Made by a program: the position numbers and the translations under genes
Assembly: GCF_019925205.1 (NCBI RefSeq)
Contig: NC_083560.1
Span: 150,742,565 to 150,806,564 of the forward strand
Direction of reading: 5' to 3'
Length of the DNA: 64,000 nt
Source: Metopolophium dirhodum
Lineage: Eukaryota > Arthropoda > Insecta > Hemiptera > Aphididae
Shown here: piece by piece, positions 23,593 through 36,100 of the stretch
Position numbering within the stretch: position 1 is the stretch's first letter
Layout of the letters: the number at the start of each line of letters is the position of its first letter
Notes under the pieces: model-generated
Told to the model about the DNA's origin: nothing
The model's input: the letters and a program-made list of their open reading frames with translations, nothing else
Database searches by the model: none

Positions 23593-25605
23593 AAATAGTA
23601 TAACAATACAAACATAATATACAGTTATCAATTATCATAATATTATCAGGGAGACATGTTAAATTATTATAATTAGTTTAGTTTCATAAATTAAATTCAT
23701 TAACTATAAAAAAGTTTCAGTGAGGTTGAATCCCTCCCAAAAATGCGGCCCTTGTGTATCACTTCACTTAGAATCACTCAAGTCCGTTCCTATCTTATAA
23801 ATGTTATTAAAAATATTGATAAAAAGGTGGATAAGTGGATGTCGCTCTGCTGTACAGTAGGTTACAAGTGGGTCACTGTAATGGATGGTGTTAAATTTGA
23901 ATTCAATGATATAATATCATTGTATAAGAAAAACGATTCTGAGCGAAAACGGTCAGTCAGCCTATGATTTTTCCAAGTATATTTGATGATATTATAGTGA
24001 ATAAAGTAATTTATATATAACCTATTTACGTGGAGCCTTGTTTTAAATTTTCAATCCTTAGCCATAAAAGTTAAAAATTTATAAAATTTATAAATTTTTA
24101 ACCACAAAATAACTAATAAATTATAAATTTGATAAATGTTGTCAAAATTTGAACTTTAAATGCTTATAAAAAAAATTGTGCATATGCATTTTTAATATTT
24201 TTCAACTGCTATTAGAACGATATATCAGGAGCCTTATATTAAATTTTCACGCTTTTTTACCCAACAAATAAAAATTTATTGATATTTATAGAAAAAAAAA
24301 CTAAAAAAATTGAAAACTGACAATGTCCGTAAACAGCTCAAAAAGAGTCAAAATATTTTCAACATTTTATGGTGTATAGAAAATGCTAATATAAACAATC
24401 AGTGAATTTTTCAAGTATCTACAGTCATTCGTTTTTTAATTACAATAAAACAAGAAAATTGTTACATGAGAAATCGAGTAAATATCAAATGTTGTAAAAA
24501 TATAAATTTCAGACGCTCATAAAAATTTAATTTAAGTTTCTTCTAGACATTTTTTTTTTGATAAAGGTAGACAAACTTATGAGTAATCTTATACTACATT
24601 TTTAAATCTTAGATTTAAAAAGAAAAATTTTTATGAATTCTCAACTCAAAATAATTTGCTATTTTTCGTGATTTTTCCGTATTTTGTTAAAATTTGAACT
24701 TTAAATGCTTATAAATAAAAACTGTGACTAAGGATTTTTAATTTTTTTTCATCTGCCTTTGAAACAATAACCTAGGAGCCTTCTATTAAAGTTTCAAGCT
24801 TTTTTACTCAACAGATAATATTTTATTGATATTTATAGAAAAAAAAACTAAAAAAAAATGGAAATTGACTTTTTTAACTTTAAAAAGGTTGAAAAGTTAT
24901 CTAAGATCAACAATGAATGAAGTAATGTATTTTAGGAAATATTTTTATAAAAGTTACAAGCTATAACATAACTATATTAGATTCTGAGCAGAGCGATGAA
25001 GCTACTGGTTTTACAATGGTGTTTTTATTATTATTTTTTTTTCCTGTATACAACATTTTTATCAGAAAGAGTGCTTCGATTTCAATTTGTAGTAGGTATC
25101 TTATATTTTAACAAATTGGATCAAAATAGTACTTTAGGGAGGCCATTTTTTGATTTTCTCAATAGATATTTAATTCCAAGGGAAAAACCACCAACAAATT
25201 ACAAAAAACTGCTAAAAATGGGATTTCAATTTCTAACGCTTTGTTTATCACCATAGAAATGAATAAAAAAAAATAAATATATTTCAATATTAATTCAACT
25301 TGCAGGCCATATAATAACATTATAAAATATCCAGACTGACAAACCGTCTCTGCTCAGAGTCGTTTTTCTTGTACAATGAGATTATATCATTGAATTCAAG
25401 TTTAATACAGAGCGACATCCACTTACCCGCTTTTTTTAATTTTGTTTTGTACGTCATATTATTTAATAATTAAATAGTCTTATAAATGTGGTATATTTAT
25501 TTAATAAAGAGCAATTGGGTGGTGTGGGAGGCTTTTCCCTTCTCGGCTCTGTTTTCTGAAAATTATCTGGACCCTTTCCATGACAAATTCCTAAATACGC
25601 CACTG
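23593..25605. mobile_element. Chimeric hAT-related stretch across junction of copies 2 and 3
   Basis: This is equivalent to 15992-18003. A degenerate CAGTGAGG start at about 23710 is followed by element A-like interior, then the element B segment ending CGCCACTG at 25605 with ATCTCTTG after it. Open frames at 23743-23967 and 24996-25256 lie within and are not genes. Confidence 0.5.
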
Positions 25606-26101
25606 ATCTCTTGCACTCTGTTGCCAGTTAAAAATGCAAACTCTATATTCTGATATTGTAGTATGCTATACTATACTCTAAATGTTCAATACATTTTAAA
25701 AAATAAACAATATACCTATTATAAAAGGTATTTTTTAATTTGACAATTTCACATCTTTTTAGCAGTGGGATCAAGTTTCCATAAGTTATGTAGCAGAAAT
25801 AAAATATTTAACCCAGACCATCTCAACCATCCCTTCTGGTTTATTAACTGTATAATTAATAATAACTAATTTAAAAATGTATACCTTGCATAAGTGCCAC
25901 CACTAAAAGTTTATATACTTTCCATAGTAATTGATTATTAATTAATTATATAATATATAGGATTGTACTGATTCCTAGCAAGTGAATCAGTGAGTTAGTC
26001 AGTACATGTTTGATCTTTGATTACATTATAGCCATCCTGGAGCTTATGATGTGTATGTGTAAGAACTAAGATTCCATTACATTACATGGATACTGGGTTA
26101 G

Positions 26102-26213
26102 TTGTCCAATCCGTTATTACGAGTTATCCAATCCGTTATTACGAGTTATCCAATCCGTTATTACGAGTTGTACAATCCGTTATTACGAGTTGTCGAATCC
26201 GTTATTATGAGTT
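26102..26213. repeat. 21-bp minisatellite, 5 copies (unit copy 3)
   Basis: Five repeats as in copy 2, supporting closer kinship of copies 2 and 3. Confidence 0.85.
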
Positions 26214-26407
26214 ATAATCTATAATAATGACTTGTGATAATCCATAATAATGAGATAAAAAAAACATATGGTTGGCCCTTCAACGCTTCCGTAAGTACCA
26301 CCTGTAATGAAAAATAATGAAAACATATTGTATAAAAACAATTTAACTAGTTATAACCAAATCACCAAACGCACAACACTAATTTAACCGAGATTTAACC
26401 AAGTTAA

Positions 26408-27841
26408 GGGGATCGGTGGCGGACTGTTATTTTAGTCAAAACATATTAATCGACCTAGTAATGCGATAATACTTTTTAAAAAATGATTTGAACTCGTTAT
26501 TATGTCTACTTGAGATTATCGGTCAGTCCACTTTTCCCAATTTTACACCACAACAACTGAAATTTTATTTTGAAATTTTTGAATTTTCAAACGTTTATTA
26601 TTCAGAATTTAAATCAGAAATATCAAAACGTGGACTGACTGATCTCAAGTAGACATTGTAACGAATTAAGAACAGTTTTCTGAAATATTATCACATTATT
26701 AGGAGGTCGTTCACTCGTTCGGTAGACAAAAAGTACATACAATAATGAGCATTATTTGTTTAACGTTCATGACGTGCACAACTCCGAGGTGGTGACTTGT
26801 ACCTCTTGTGTGTGTGGGAGCGCTCCTTTATTTTTTTTACACATTTCAACATTTGTAATGAATCAAAAATAAGCCTGCGCATTGCTATTGATAAGACATG
26901 ACCTTATAATAATATATTAACAACTAAGGTGTTATAGTTTGGCATTTTTAAATGAATAATAATTGGTGGGGTTTGGAATGTCGACTTTCTTTACCTTAAT
27001 TTTCCTACTTATTTACTGAAGCCTATATTATTACGATTAATAGGGATCGTGAATACAGATTTATATGAGGAGGTTATTTTACCTAATAGGTTATTTTAAA
27101 TTACCTAGGCTTGTAAGCCTTTCTATATGATGATTTTTTCTTTCTGTACAGCGGGCAAGTATTCAGTATTTTCTTTTGAGGTGAGCTCAGGAGATGAAAG
27201 TCCACAGCGAGCGAATTAACTCAGAACAAAAATGATTTTAAAACACTTTTTAATTTGAATAAATTATTTTCAATTGAATATCTCGCAGTAAATAGTAGGT
27301 AACGGTCAACGTAGTGAAGTTAAGGCTTAGTATTTGTAACTAGCTTTGAACATAATGTGCGGTGCGAGATAGGTGTAGCTGCTGAGAACAAACTGAGTTG
27401 CCGAGAGGAGACTGCTGCTGTGGTATCAAAATTGGGTCCTACACTCCTACTTATATCATTGACCTTTCGTACTTGTTGTTCGATTTCAAATTATTGTTGT
27501 TTATTTGAAAAGGTACATACCTAGGTACAAAATGTGTTATTGCTAACGCATGTTTTGTCATATTGTTTATATATGATTACCCTAAGTGTTAGGTATGCAT
27601 ATTTTTTGATTATAGCAAGGTACACGATACAGTTATTTTATTAGGTTTTAAGAGTAACATAATTAATAGTGTTATAATGATATTGCATAGTGTAGCTTTG
27701 TGGCTTAATATAATGTGAGTATCATTACACATTCATACACAAGAATGATTAATGATCACTTACTATGCACACATTTACAAGATTAGCAATTTGAAGATTA
27801 CCTATGTTGAACTCTTTAAAAACTGTCCACCACCGATCCCC
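26408..27841. mobile_element. TTAA-flanked 1.43-kb element (unit copy 3)
   Basis: GGGGATCGGTGG ends inverted, TTAA on both sides, 1,434 bases. Confidence 0.65.
26495..26663. mobile_element. 169-bp foldback MITE (unit copy 3)
   Basis: Same inverted ends and nesting position as in the other copies. Confidence 0.7.
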
Positions 27842-29183
27842 TTAACATTAGATCGCCGATTAGCTAATCAATGTTTAAACACAGAACGGAACAACTATAG
27901 GCCTAAGACCTGTAAGACGTCCTTGCCGGTCTTATAAGTTTCGTAAATAGTTTTTTTTTAAATATTTTCATGGTAGAAAATTGCTTGTGGCATGCTTTCT
28001 GGTGTTGAAGGCGAAACCGGTAATGTAGGTATGTTATAGCTAATAATTAGATTCGTGTTTAGCGGTGGACAAGGGGGGAATTTGCCCCCGGCGCAAAATT
28101 TTAAAATGTTTCATAGGTGGCATTCGCATATAATTTTTTCATATTTTTTTCTTTTTTTCGTAATAAATTAATTTTTCCATCAGTGTTTAAAAATGTTAAT
28201 GATATAATGTTAAAAGATTTAAGTATTAGGTATATGAAATACATTTTTAATAATAATTAAACTTATAATACCTATATACATAGATCTAAATTGGTTAAAT
28301 TTGAATTATTACAATGCGTAAAAGCTTAAAGCAGTCGAGACTCAATGGACGAGGATTTTACTGTACAGACGTACAGTTATTGTAGTAATAATATGTATCA
28401 ACACTATTAACTGTAAAAAGTTCTTAATAGTTAATAATACCATACATTCATGATTCATATCTATGATAGGTAGGTATTGGCGTACCATTATTGCGAATTC
28501 ATGAAAATACTAAGATACGAAACGAGGACGTAATTCCTCAATTTCCAGTCGAGGTGAGTTATAAATTAATTTTTAAAAATTGTATTCAAATAAAAGAATT
28601 ATCACTACCTATATTATTATAGTGCTTGGTGTTCGAAAATTTCATGAAATTTAAAAAAATTAAATGTTTCATGAAATATTTCAGTATTTTAATAAATTTT
28701 GTTTTATTTTTAAATAAGTTTTATATTTACATATAATTGTCATAAATCACCTCCATAATTGTATGGTACCTAAATGTATACCTAACCTTTGGTATGATAC
28801 ATTTAAAATAGTATTCAAAATTTTTAAAAATTTTAATGTTTAAATGATACGAGTAGGTATACAATAGTATACATGTATATTGTATACCTACTGAATTCTT
28901 ACATTAGAATTTAGAACACTGAACATTGTGTTAAAAAAAAATAAATAGTGTTTTTTATTTATGTTTAAAAAAATTTCAATGTTTCACGTTTTTGTGAAAT
29001 ATTTCACAATATAGTGCAATATTTCATACTTCAAACACTAATAGTGCTCAGTAGTCAGGGAACAGTTATAATGTCATCGCACTATATATATTACATATTT
29101 ACATCATCATCATCATTTGGCAATTGTTGATAATATAACCTATTAATTATCAAATGTAAATATGTAATACCTATTTTAAAATA

Positions 29184-29436
29184 ATGTCTCCGAAAAGAGT
29201 AAATTTAGGTGGCGCAAAATATAAAAAAAGCAAAAGCCAAACAGTTAAGATTAAAAGTTAAAATGAAAAATTCCAAAATTTCAAAAATATTCAAAATGTA
29301 CGCAATGAGTTGTAAGGACTTATACGAATAACTTATTTTAATTAGTTATACAATAAAATGTTGCTACAATACGTACTCCGAAATCTATACGTCTATCAAA
29401 AACCCTGATGTAAATTATGTAGAAAAAGATGATGAA
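29184..29436 (+). pseudogene. Decayed exon-like island (unit copy 3)
   Basis: Copy of the island at 13957-14209. Confidence 0.2.
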
Positions 29437-29790
29437 GTATGTATTATTTAAATAAATATTTTTCTATATTATGGGGTAATAAACCGGTAAAATATGTGTG
29501 CCTCCGACGGCATTACACCTTAACACGGCACTGCCAATAATTTAAAAAGAAAAGATATTTGGAAAAAATTCAGAATTACATTTAATATTATGCTTCAGCA
29601 TTCAATAGCCATATTCGTGTAAAAACGGCATTACCGGTCTTCAATGAGTTATCGACATACGTCGATAAAATATCGTTCGTGTCACCTATTTATTAAACAT
29701 AGTAAAATAAATGCCAACAAAATTTGTATGTGAACGATTGTCGATTATAATAAATGTATTTAATAATATTATAATATTATGTATAAGGCA

Positions 29791-31207
29791 CAGTGGCGCG
29801 CTCAGGAATTTAAAATTAAGGAGGGGGGGACAACATTTTTTTTTTAAAAATAAACATAAAAAAGCGGGTAAGTGGAAGTCGCTCTGCTGTACAGTAGGCT
29901 ACAAGTGAGTGACTTTAAATTTGAATTCAATTATATACATCATGTGTGCAAAAAGGTTCTGAGCAGAGGTGGTTTTGCAGCTTATGATATTTTATATTAT
30001 ACTTATATTCTTATTATTAATATGTATAGGTACATTTTTAACTACACAATCATTTAAGAAGCTTGTAGTTTTACAATGGTATATATTTATTTATTATTTT
30101 TATCCTGGATACAAAATTTCTACCAGAAGGAGTGCTTTGATTTAAACATAATATAGTATCTTATATTTTAGCAAATTTGATCAAGATGGTACTTTAAAGA
30201 GGTAATTTTTTCAATTTACTCAATAGTAATTTAATGCCACTGAAAAATTACGAAAAACCGCTAAAAACATGATTTTAATTTCTAATGCTTTGTTCATCAC
30301 TATAGGAACGAATAAAAAATAATAATATTATAATATTAATTCAACTTAAAGGCTATAGGTAATAAATTATAATAATATAAAATATCTAGACTGACAAATC
30401 GTCTCCGCTCAGAATCATTTTTCTTATATACAATGATATTATATCATTGAATTCAAGTTTAATACAATCCGTTATACATTGACCCACTTGTAACGTACTG
30501 TACAGCAGAGTGACATCCACTTACCCGCTTTAAAATTTTAAGTTTGATAAATTTTAATCGAAATCAAAACTTTAAATATTTATAAAAAAATTATGCATAA
30601 TATGTATTTTTGATATTTTTCAACTGGTATTGTAAAAAAATATTAGGAGCTGTGTATTATATTTTCACTTTATTTGACCAAACAAATAAAAATGTATTGA
30701 TATATATTATATATATAAAAACAAATTCTACATAAGGAAATCAAGTGAATGTCCAATGATGTTAAAATTTGAACTTCAGACGATCATAACAATTTAATTT
30801 GACTTTCCGGTAAACATTTTTTTTTTGATGAAGGTAGACAAACTTATGAGGAATCTTGTATTAAATTATCAAATCTTAGATAGTTAGATAAAAATTCTTA
30901 TGAATTTCTAACTCAAAATAATTTGCACATTTTCATGATTTTTACGTAATTTGTCAAAATTTGAACTAAATGCTTATAAAAAAAAATTGTGACTGTATTT
31001 TTAATATTTTTCAACTGCCATTGTAAGAATATATTAGGAGTTTTGTATTCAATTTCAAGCTTTGAGACACTCAACCGAATAAAATTAATAACTCTTAACA
31101 GCTCTAATACCTAACTAATAAGTGGTTTTCTGTAGGTAGGTAAAAAACGACAATGGGGGGGATATAATCCCTAAACCTCCCCCCCCCCCCCCATGAGCAC
31201 GCCACTG
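29791..31207. mobile_element. hAT-like element A (unit copy 3)
   Basis: Ends CAGTGGCGCG and CGCCACTG with ATAAGGCA flanks on both sides, 1,417 bases. Confidence 0.85.
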
Positions 31208-31215
31208 ATAAGGCA

Positions 31216-32667
31216 AAATAGTATAACAATACAAACATAATATACAGTTATCAATTATCATAATATTATCAGGGAGACATGTTAAATTATTATAATTAGT
31301 TTAGTTTCATAAATTAAATTCATTAACTATAAAAAAGTTTCAGTGAGGTTGAATCCCTCCCAAAAATGCGGCCCTTGTGTATCACTTCACTTAGAATCAC
31401 TCAAGTCCGTTCCTATCTTATAAATGTTATTAAAAATATTGATAAAAAGGTGGATAAGTGGATGTCGCTCTGCTGTACAGTAGGTTACAAGTGGGTCACT
31501 GTAATGGATGGTGTTAAATTTGAATTCAATGATATAATATCATTGTATAAGAAAAACGATTCTGAGCGAAAACGGTCAGTCAGCCTATGATTTTTCCAAG
31601 TATATTTGATGATATTATAGTGAATAAAGTAATTTATATATAACCTATTTACGTGGAGCCTTGTTTTAAATTTTCAATCCTTAGCCATAAAAGTTAAAAA
31701 TTTATAAAATTTATAAATTTTTAACCACAAAATAACTAATAAATTATAAATTTGATAAATGTTGTCAAAATTTGAACTTTAAATGCTTATAAAAAAAAAT
31801 TGTGCATATGCATTTTTAATATTTTTCAACTGCTATTAGAACGATATATCAGGAGCCTTATATTAAATTTTCACGCTTTTTTACCCAACAAATAAAAATT
31901 TATTGATATTTATAGAAAAAAAAAACTAAAAAAATTGAAAACTGACAATGTCCGTAAACAGCTCAAAAAGAGTCAAAATATTTTCAACATTTTATGGTGT
32001 ATAGAAAATGCTAATATAAACAATCAGTGAATTTTTCAAGTATCTACAGTCATTCGTTTTTTTAATTACAATAAAACAAGAAAATTGTTACATGAGAAAT
32101 CGAGTAAATATCAAATGTTGTAAAAATATAAATTTCAGACGCTCATAAAAATTTAATTTAAGTTTCTTCTAGACATTTTTTTTTTGATAAAGGTAGACAA
32201 ACTTATGAGTAATCTTATACTACATTTTTAAATCTTAGATTTAAAAAGAAAAATTTTTATGAATTCTCAACTCAAAATAATTTGCTATTTTTCGTGATTT
32301 TTCCCGTATTTTGTTAAAATTTGAACTTTAAATGCTTATAAATAAAAACTGTGACTAAGGATTTTTAATTTTTTTTCATCTGCCTTTGAAACAATAACCT
32401 AGGAGCCTTCTATTAAAGTTTCAAGCTTTTTTACTCAACAGATAATATTTTATTGATATTTATAGAAAAAAAAAACTAAAAAAAATGGAAATTGACTTTT
32501 TTAACTTTAAAAAGGTTGAAAAGTTATCTAAGATCAACAATGAATGAAGTAATGTATTTTAGGAAATATTTTTATAAAAGTTACAAGTTATAACATAACT
32601 ATATTAGATTCTGAGCAGAGCGATGAAGCTACTGGTTTTACAATGGTGTTTTTATTATTATTTTTTA
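31216..32667. mobile_element. hAT-related degenerate element, cut by gap (unit copy 3)
   Basis: Equivalent of 15992-17440. It reaches past the fusion point into the element B segment and stops at the N run. Confidence 0.5.
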
Positions 32668-33167
32668 NNNNNNNNNNNNNNNNNNNNNNNNNNNNNNNNN
32701 NNNNNNNNNNNNNNNNNNNNNNNNNNNNNNNNNNNNNNNNNNNNNNNNNNNNNNNNNNNNNNNNNNNNNNNNNNNNNNNNNNNNNNNNNNNNNNNNNNNN
32801 NNNNNNNNNNNNNNNNNNNNNNNNNNNNNNNNNNNNNNNNNNNNNNNNNNNNNNNNNNNNNNNNNNNNNNNNNNNNNNNNNNNNNNNNNNNNNNNNNNNN
32901 NNNNNNNNNNNNNNNNNNNNNNNNNNNNNNNNNNNNNNNNNNNNNNNNNNNNNNNNNNNNNNNNNNNNNNNNNNNNNNNNNNNNNNNNNNNNNNNNNNNN
33001 NNNNNNNNNNNNNNNNNNNNNNNNNNNNNNNNNNNNNNNNNNNNNNNNNNNNNNNNNNNNNNNNNNNNNNNNNNNNNNNNNNNNNNNNNNNNNNNNNNNN
33101 NNNNNNNNNNNNNNNNNNNNNNNNNNNNNNNNNNNNNNNNNNNNNNNNNNNNNNNNNNNNNNNNNNN
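32668..33167. other. Assembly gap (500 N)
   Basis: Exactly 500 N between the 7.6-kb array and the 381-bp satellite. This is probably a placeholder, so true distance and even adjacency are unknown. Confidence 0.98.
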
Positions 33168-36100
33168 TATATTGTAAAAAAGCTGCACAAATTATCTTTT
33201 TCTGAGTGCAAACAGCAGAACTCTAACTAAAATAGCTTAAACGATATTAGTGGTTCAATACCAACGTTTTTCAAGTTATGACTAAAATTGTTGATAATAA
33301 ATGAAAAATCGTTTTGTGAAGTATACAAAGGCGGTTCTTCCAAGCCAATTGATATACAGCTGTCAACCTGATATTTCTAAAAACGCAGACGTCTGTTCTA
33401 CTGAAACCATATAAGAATAACCTACATTCATGGAGGTTTTAAGTCGTTTCGTCAAAAAATCGAAAAATATAAAAACTATTCAAAAATTTAGTTTTTTTCT
33501 TATCGCCCTCGTAAGCTGGCAACACCACATTGTCAGAACGCTATATCTGATATTGTAAAAAGCTGAACAAATTACCTTTCTCTGAGTGCAAACAGCAGAA
33601 CTCTACCTAAAATAGCTTAAATGATATTAGCGGTTCAATACCAATGTTTTAGGAATTATGACAAAAAAATGTTGATAATTAATTAAAAATCGTTTTGTGA
33701 AGTATACAAAGGCGGTTCTTCCAAGCCAATTGATAAATAGCTGTCAACCTGATATTTCTAAAAACGCAAACGTCTGTTCTACTGAAACCATATAAGAATA
33801 ACCTACATTCATGGAGGTTTTAAGTCGTTTCGTCAAAAAATCGAAAAATATAAAAACTATTCAAAAATTTAGTTTTTTTCTTTTCGCCCTCGTAAGCTGG
33901 CAACACCACAACGTCAACGATATATCTGATATTCTAAAAAAGCTGCACAAATTATCTTTCTCTGAGTGCAAACAGCAGAACTCTGTTACCAATGGTTGAA
34001 TACCAATGTTTTAGGAATTATGACAAAAAAATGTTGATAATTAATGAAAAATCGTTTTGTGAAGTATACAAAGGCGGTTCTTCCAAGCCAATTGATATAC
34101 AGCTGTCAACCTGATATTTCTAAAAACGCAGACGTCTGTTCTACTGAAACCATATAAGAATAACCTACATTCATGGAGGTTTTAAGTCGTTTCGTCAAAA
34201 AATCGAAAAATATAAAAACTATTCAAAAATTTAGTTTTTTTCTTATCGCCCTCGTAAGCTGGCAACACCACATTGTCAGAACGCTATATCTGATATTGTA
34301 AAAAAAGCTGAACAAATTATCTTTCTCTGAGTGCAAACAGCAGAACTCTACCTAAAATAGCTTAAAAGATATTAGCGGTTCAATACCAATGTTTTAGGAA
34401 TTATGACAAAAAAATGTTGATAATTAATTAAAAATCGTTTTGTGAAGTATACAAAGGCGGTTCTTCCAAGCCAATTGATAAACAGCTGTCAACCTGATAT
34501 TTCTAAAAACGCAAACGTCTGTTCTACTGAAACCATATAAGAATAACCTACATTCATGGAGGTTTTAAGTCGTTTCGTCAAAAAATCGAAAAATATAAAA
34601 ACTATTCAAAAATTTAGTTTTTTTCTTTTCGCCCTCGTAAGCTGGCAACACCACAACGTCAGAACGCTATATCTGATATTGTAAAAAAGCTGCACAAATT
34701 ATCTTTTTCTGAGTGCAAACAGCAGAACTCTGTTACCAATGGTTGAATACCAATGTTTTAGGAATTATGACAAAAAAATGTTGATAATTAATGAAAAATC
34801 GTTTTGTGAAGTATACAAAGGCGGTTCTTCCAAGCCAATTGATATACAGCTGTCAACCTGATATTTCTAAAAACGCAGACGTCTGTTCTACTGAAACCAT
34901 ATAAGAATAACCTACATTCATGGAGGTTTTAAGTCGTTTCGTCAAAAAATCGAAAAATATAAAAACTATTCAAAAATTTAGTTTTTTTCTTATCGCCCTC
35001 GTAAGCTGGCAACACCACATTGTCAGAACGCTATATCTGATATTGTAAAAAAGCTGAACAAATTATCTTTCTCTGAGTGCAAACAGCAGAACTCTACCTA
35101 AAATAGCTTAAAAGATATTAGCGGTTCAATACCAATGTTTTAGGAATTATGACAAAAAAATGTTGATAATTAATTAAAAATCGTTTTGTGAAGTATACAA
35201 AGGCGGTTCTTCCAAGCCAATTGATAAACAGCTGTCAACCTGATATTTCTAAAAACGCAGACGTCTGTTCTACTGAAACCATATAAGAATAACCTACATT
35301 CATGGAGGTTTTAAGTCGTTTCGTCAAAAAATCGAAAAATATAAAAACTATTCAAAAATTTAGTTTTTTTCTTATCGCCCTCGTAAGCTGGCAACACCAC
35401 ATTGTCAGAACGCTATATCTGATATTGTAAAAAAGCTGAACAAATTATCTTTCTCTGAGTGCAAACAGCAGAACTCTACCTAAAATATCTTAAAAGATAT
35501 TAGCGGTTCAATACCAATGTTTTAGGAATTATGACAAAAAAATGTTGATAATTAATTAAAAATCGTTTTGTGAAGTATACAAAGGCGGTTCTTCCAAGCC
35601 AATTGATAAACAGCTGTCAACCTGATATTTCTAAAAACGCAGACGTCTGTTCTACTGAAACCATATAAGAATAACCTACATTCATGGAGGTTTTAAGTCG
35701 TTTCGTCAAAAAATCGAAAAATATAAAAACTATTCAAAAATTAAGTTTTTTTCTTTTCGCCCTCGTAAGCTGGCAACACCACAACGTCAGAACGCTATAT
35801 CTGATATTGTAAAAAAGCTGCACAAATTATCTTTCTCTGAGTGCAAACAGCAGAACTCTAATTAAAATAGCTTAAAAGATATTAGCGGTTGAATACCAAT
35901 GTTTTAGGAATTATGACAAAAAAATGTTGATAATTAATGAAAAATCGTTTTGTGAAGTATACAAAGGCGGTTCTTCCAAGCCAATTGATAAACAGCTGTC
36001 AACCTGATATTTTTAAAAACGCAGACGTCTGTTCTACTGAAACCATATAAGAATAACCTACATTCATGGAGGTTTTAAGTCGTTTCGTCAAATAATCGAA

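Larger units (their letters stand above)
17851..25452 (+). repeat. 7.6-kb tandem unit, copy 2
   Basis: It repeats copy 1 closely throughout. Distinctive features are five minisatellite repeats, loss of a 17-base segment near 22944, and a longer C run near 23555-23570. It has no intact gene. Confidence 0.95.
25453..32667 (+). repeat. 7.6-kb tandem unit, copy 3, cut by gap
   Basis: Follows copies 1 and 2 to 32667, where the N run begins, so about 390 bases of the unit are missing. It has its own single-base indels in homopolymers (for example an extra T near 27949 and near 28953). Confidence 0.95.
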
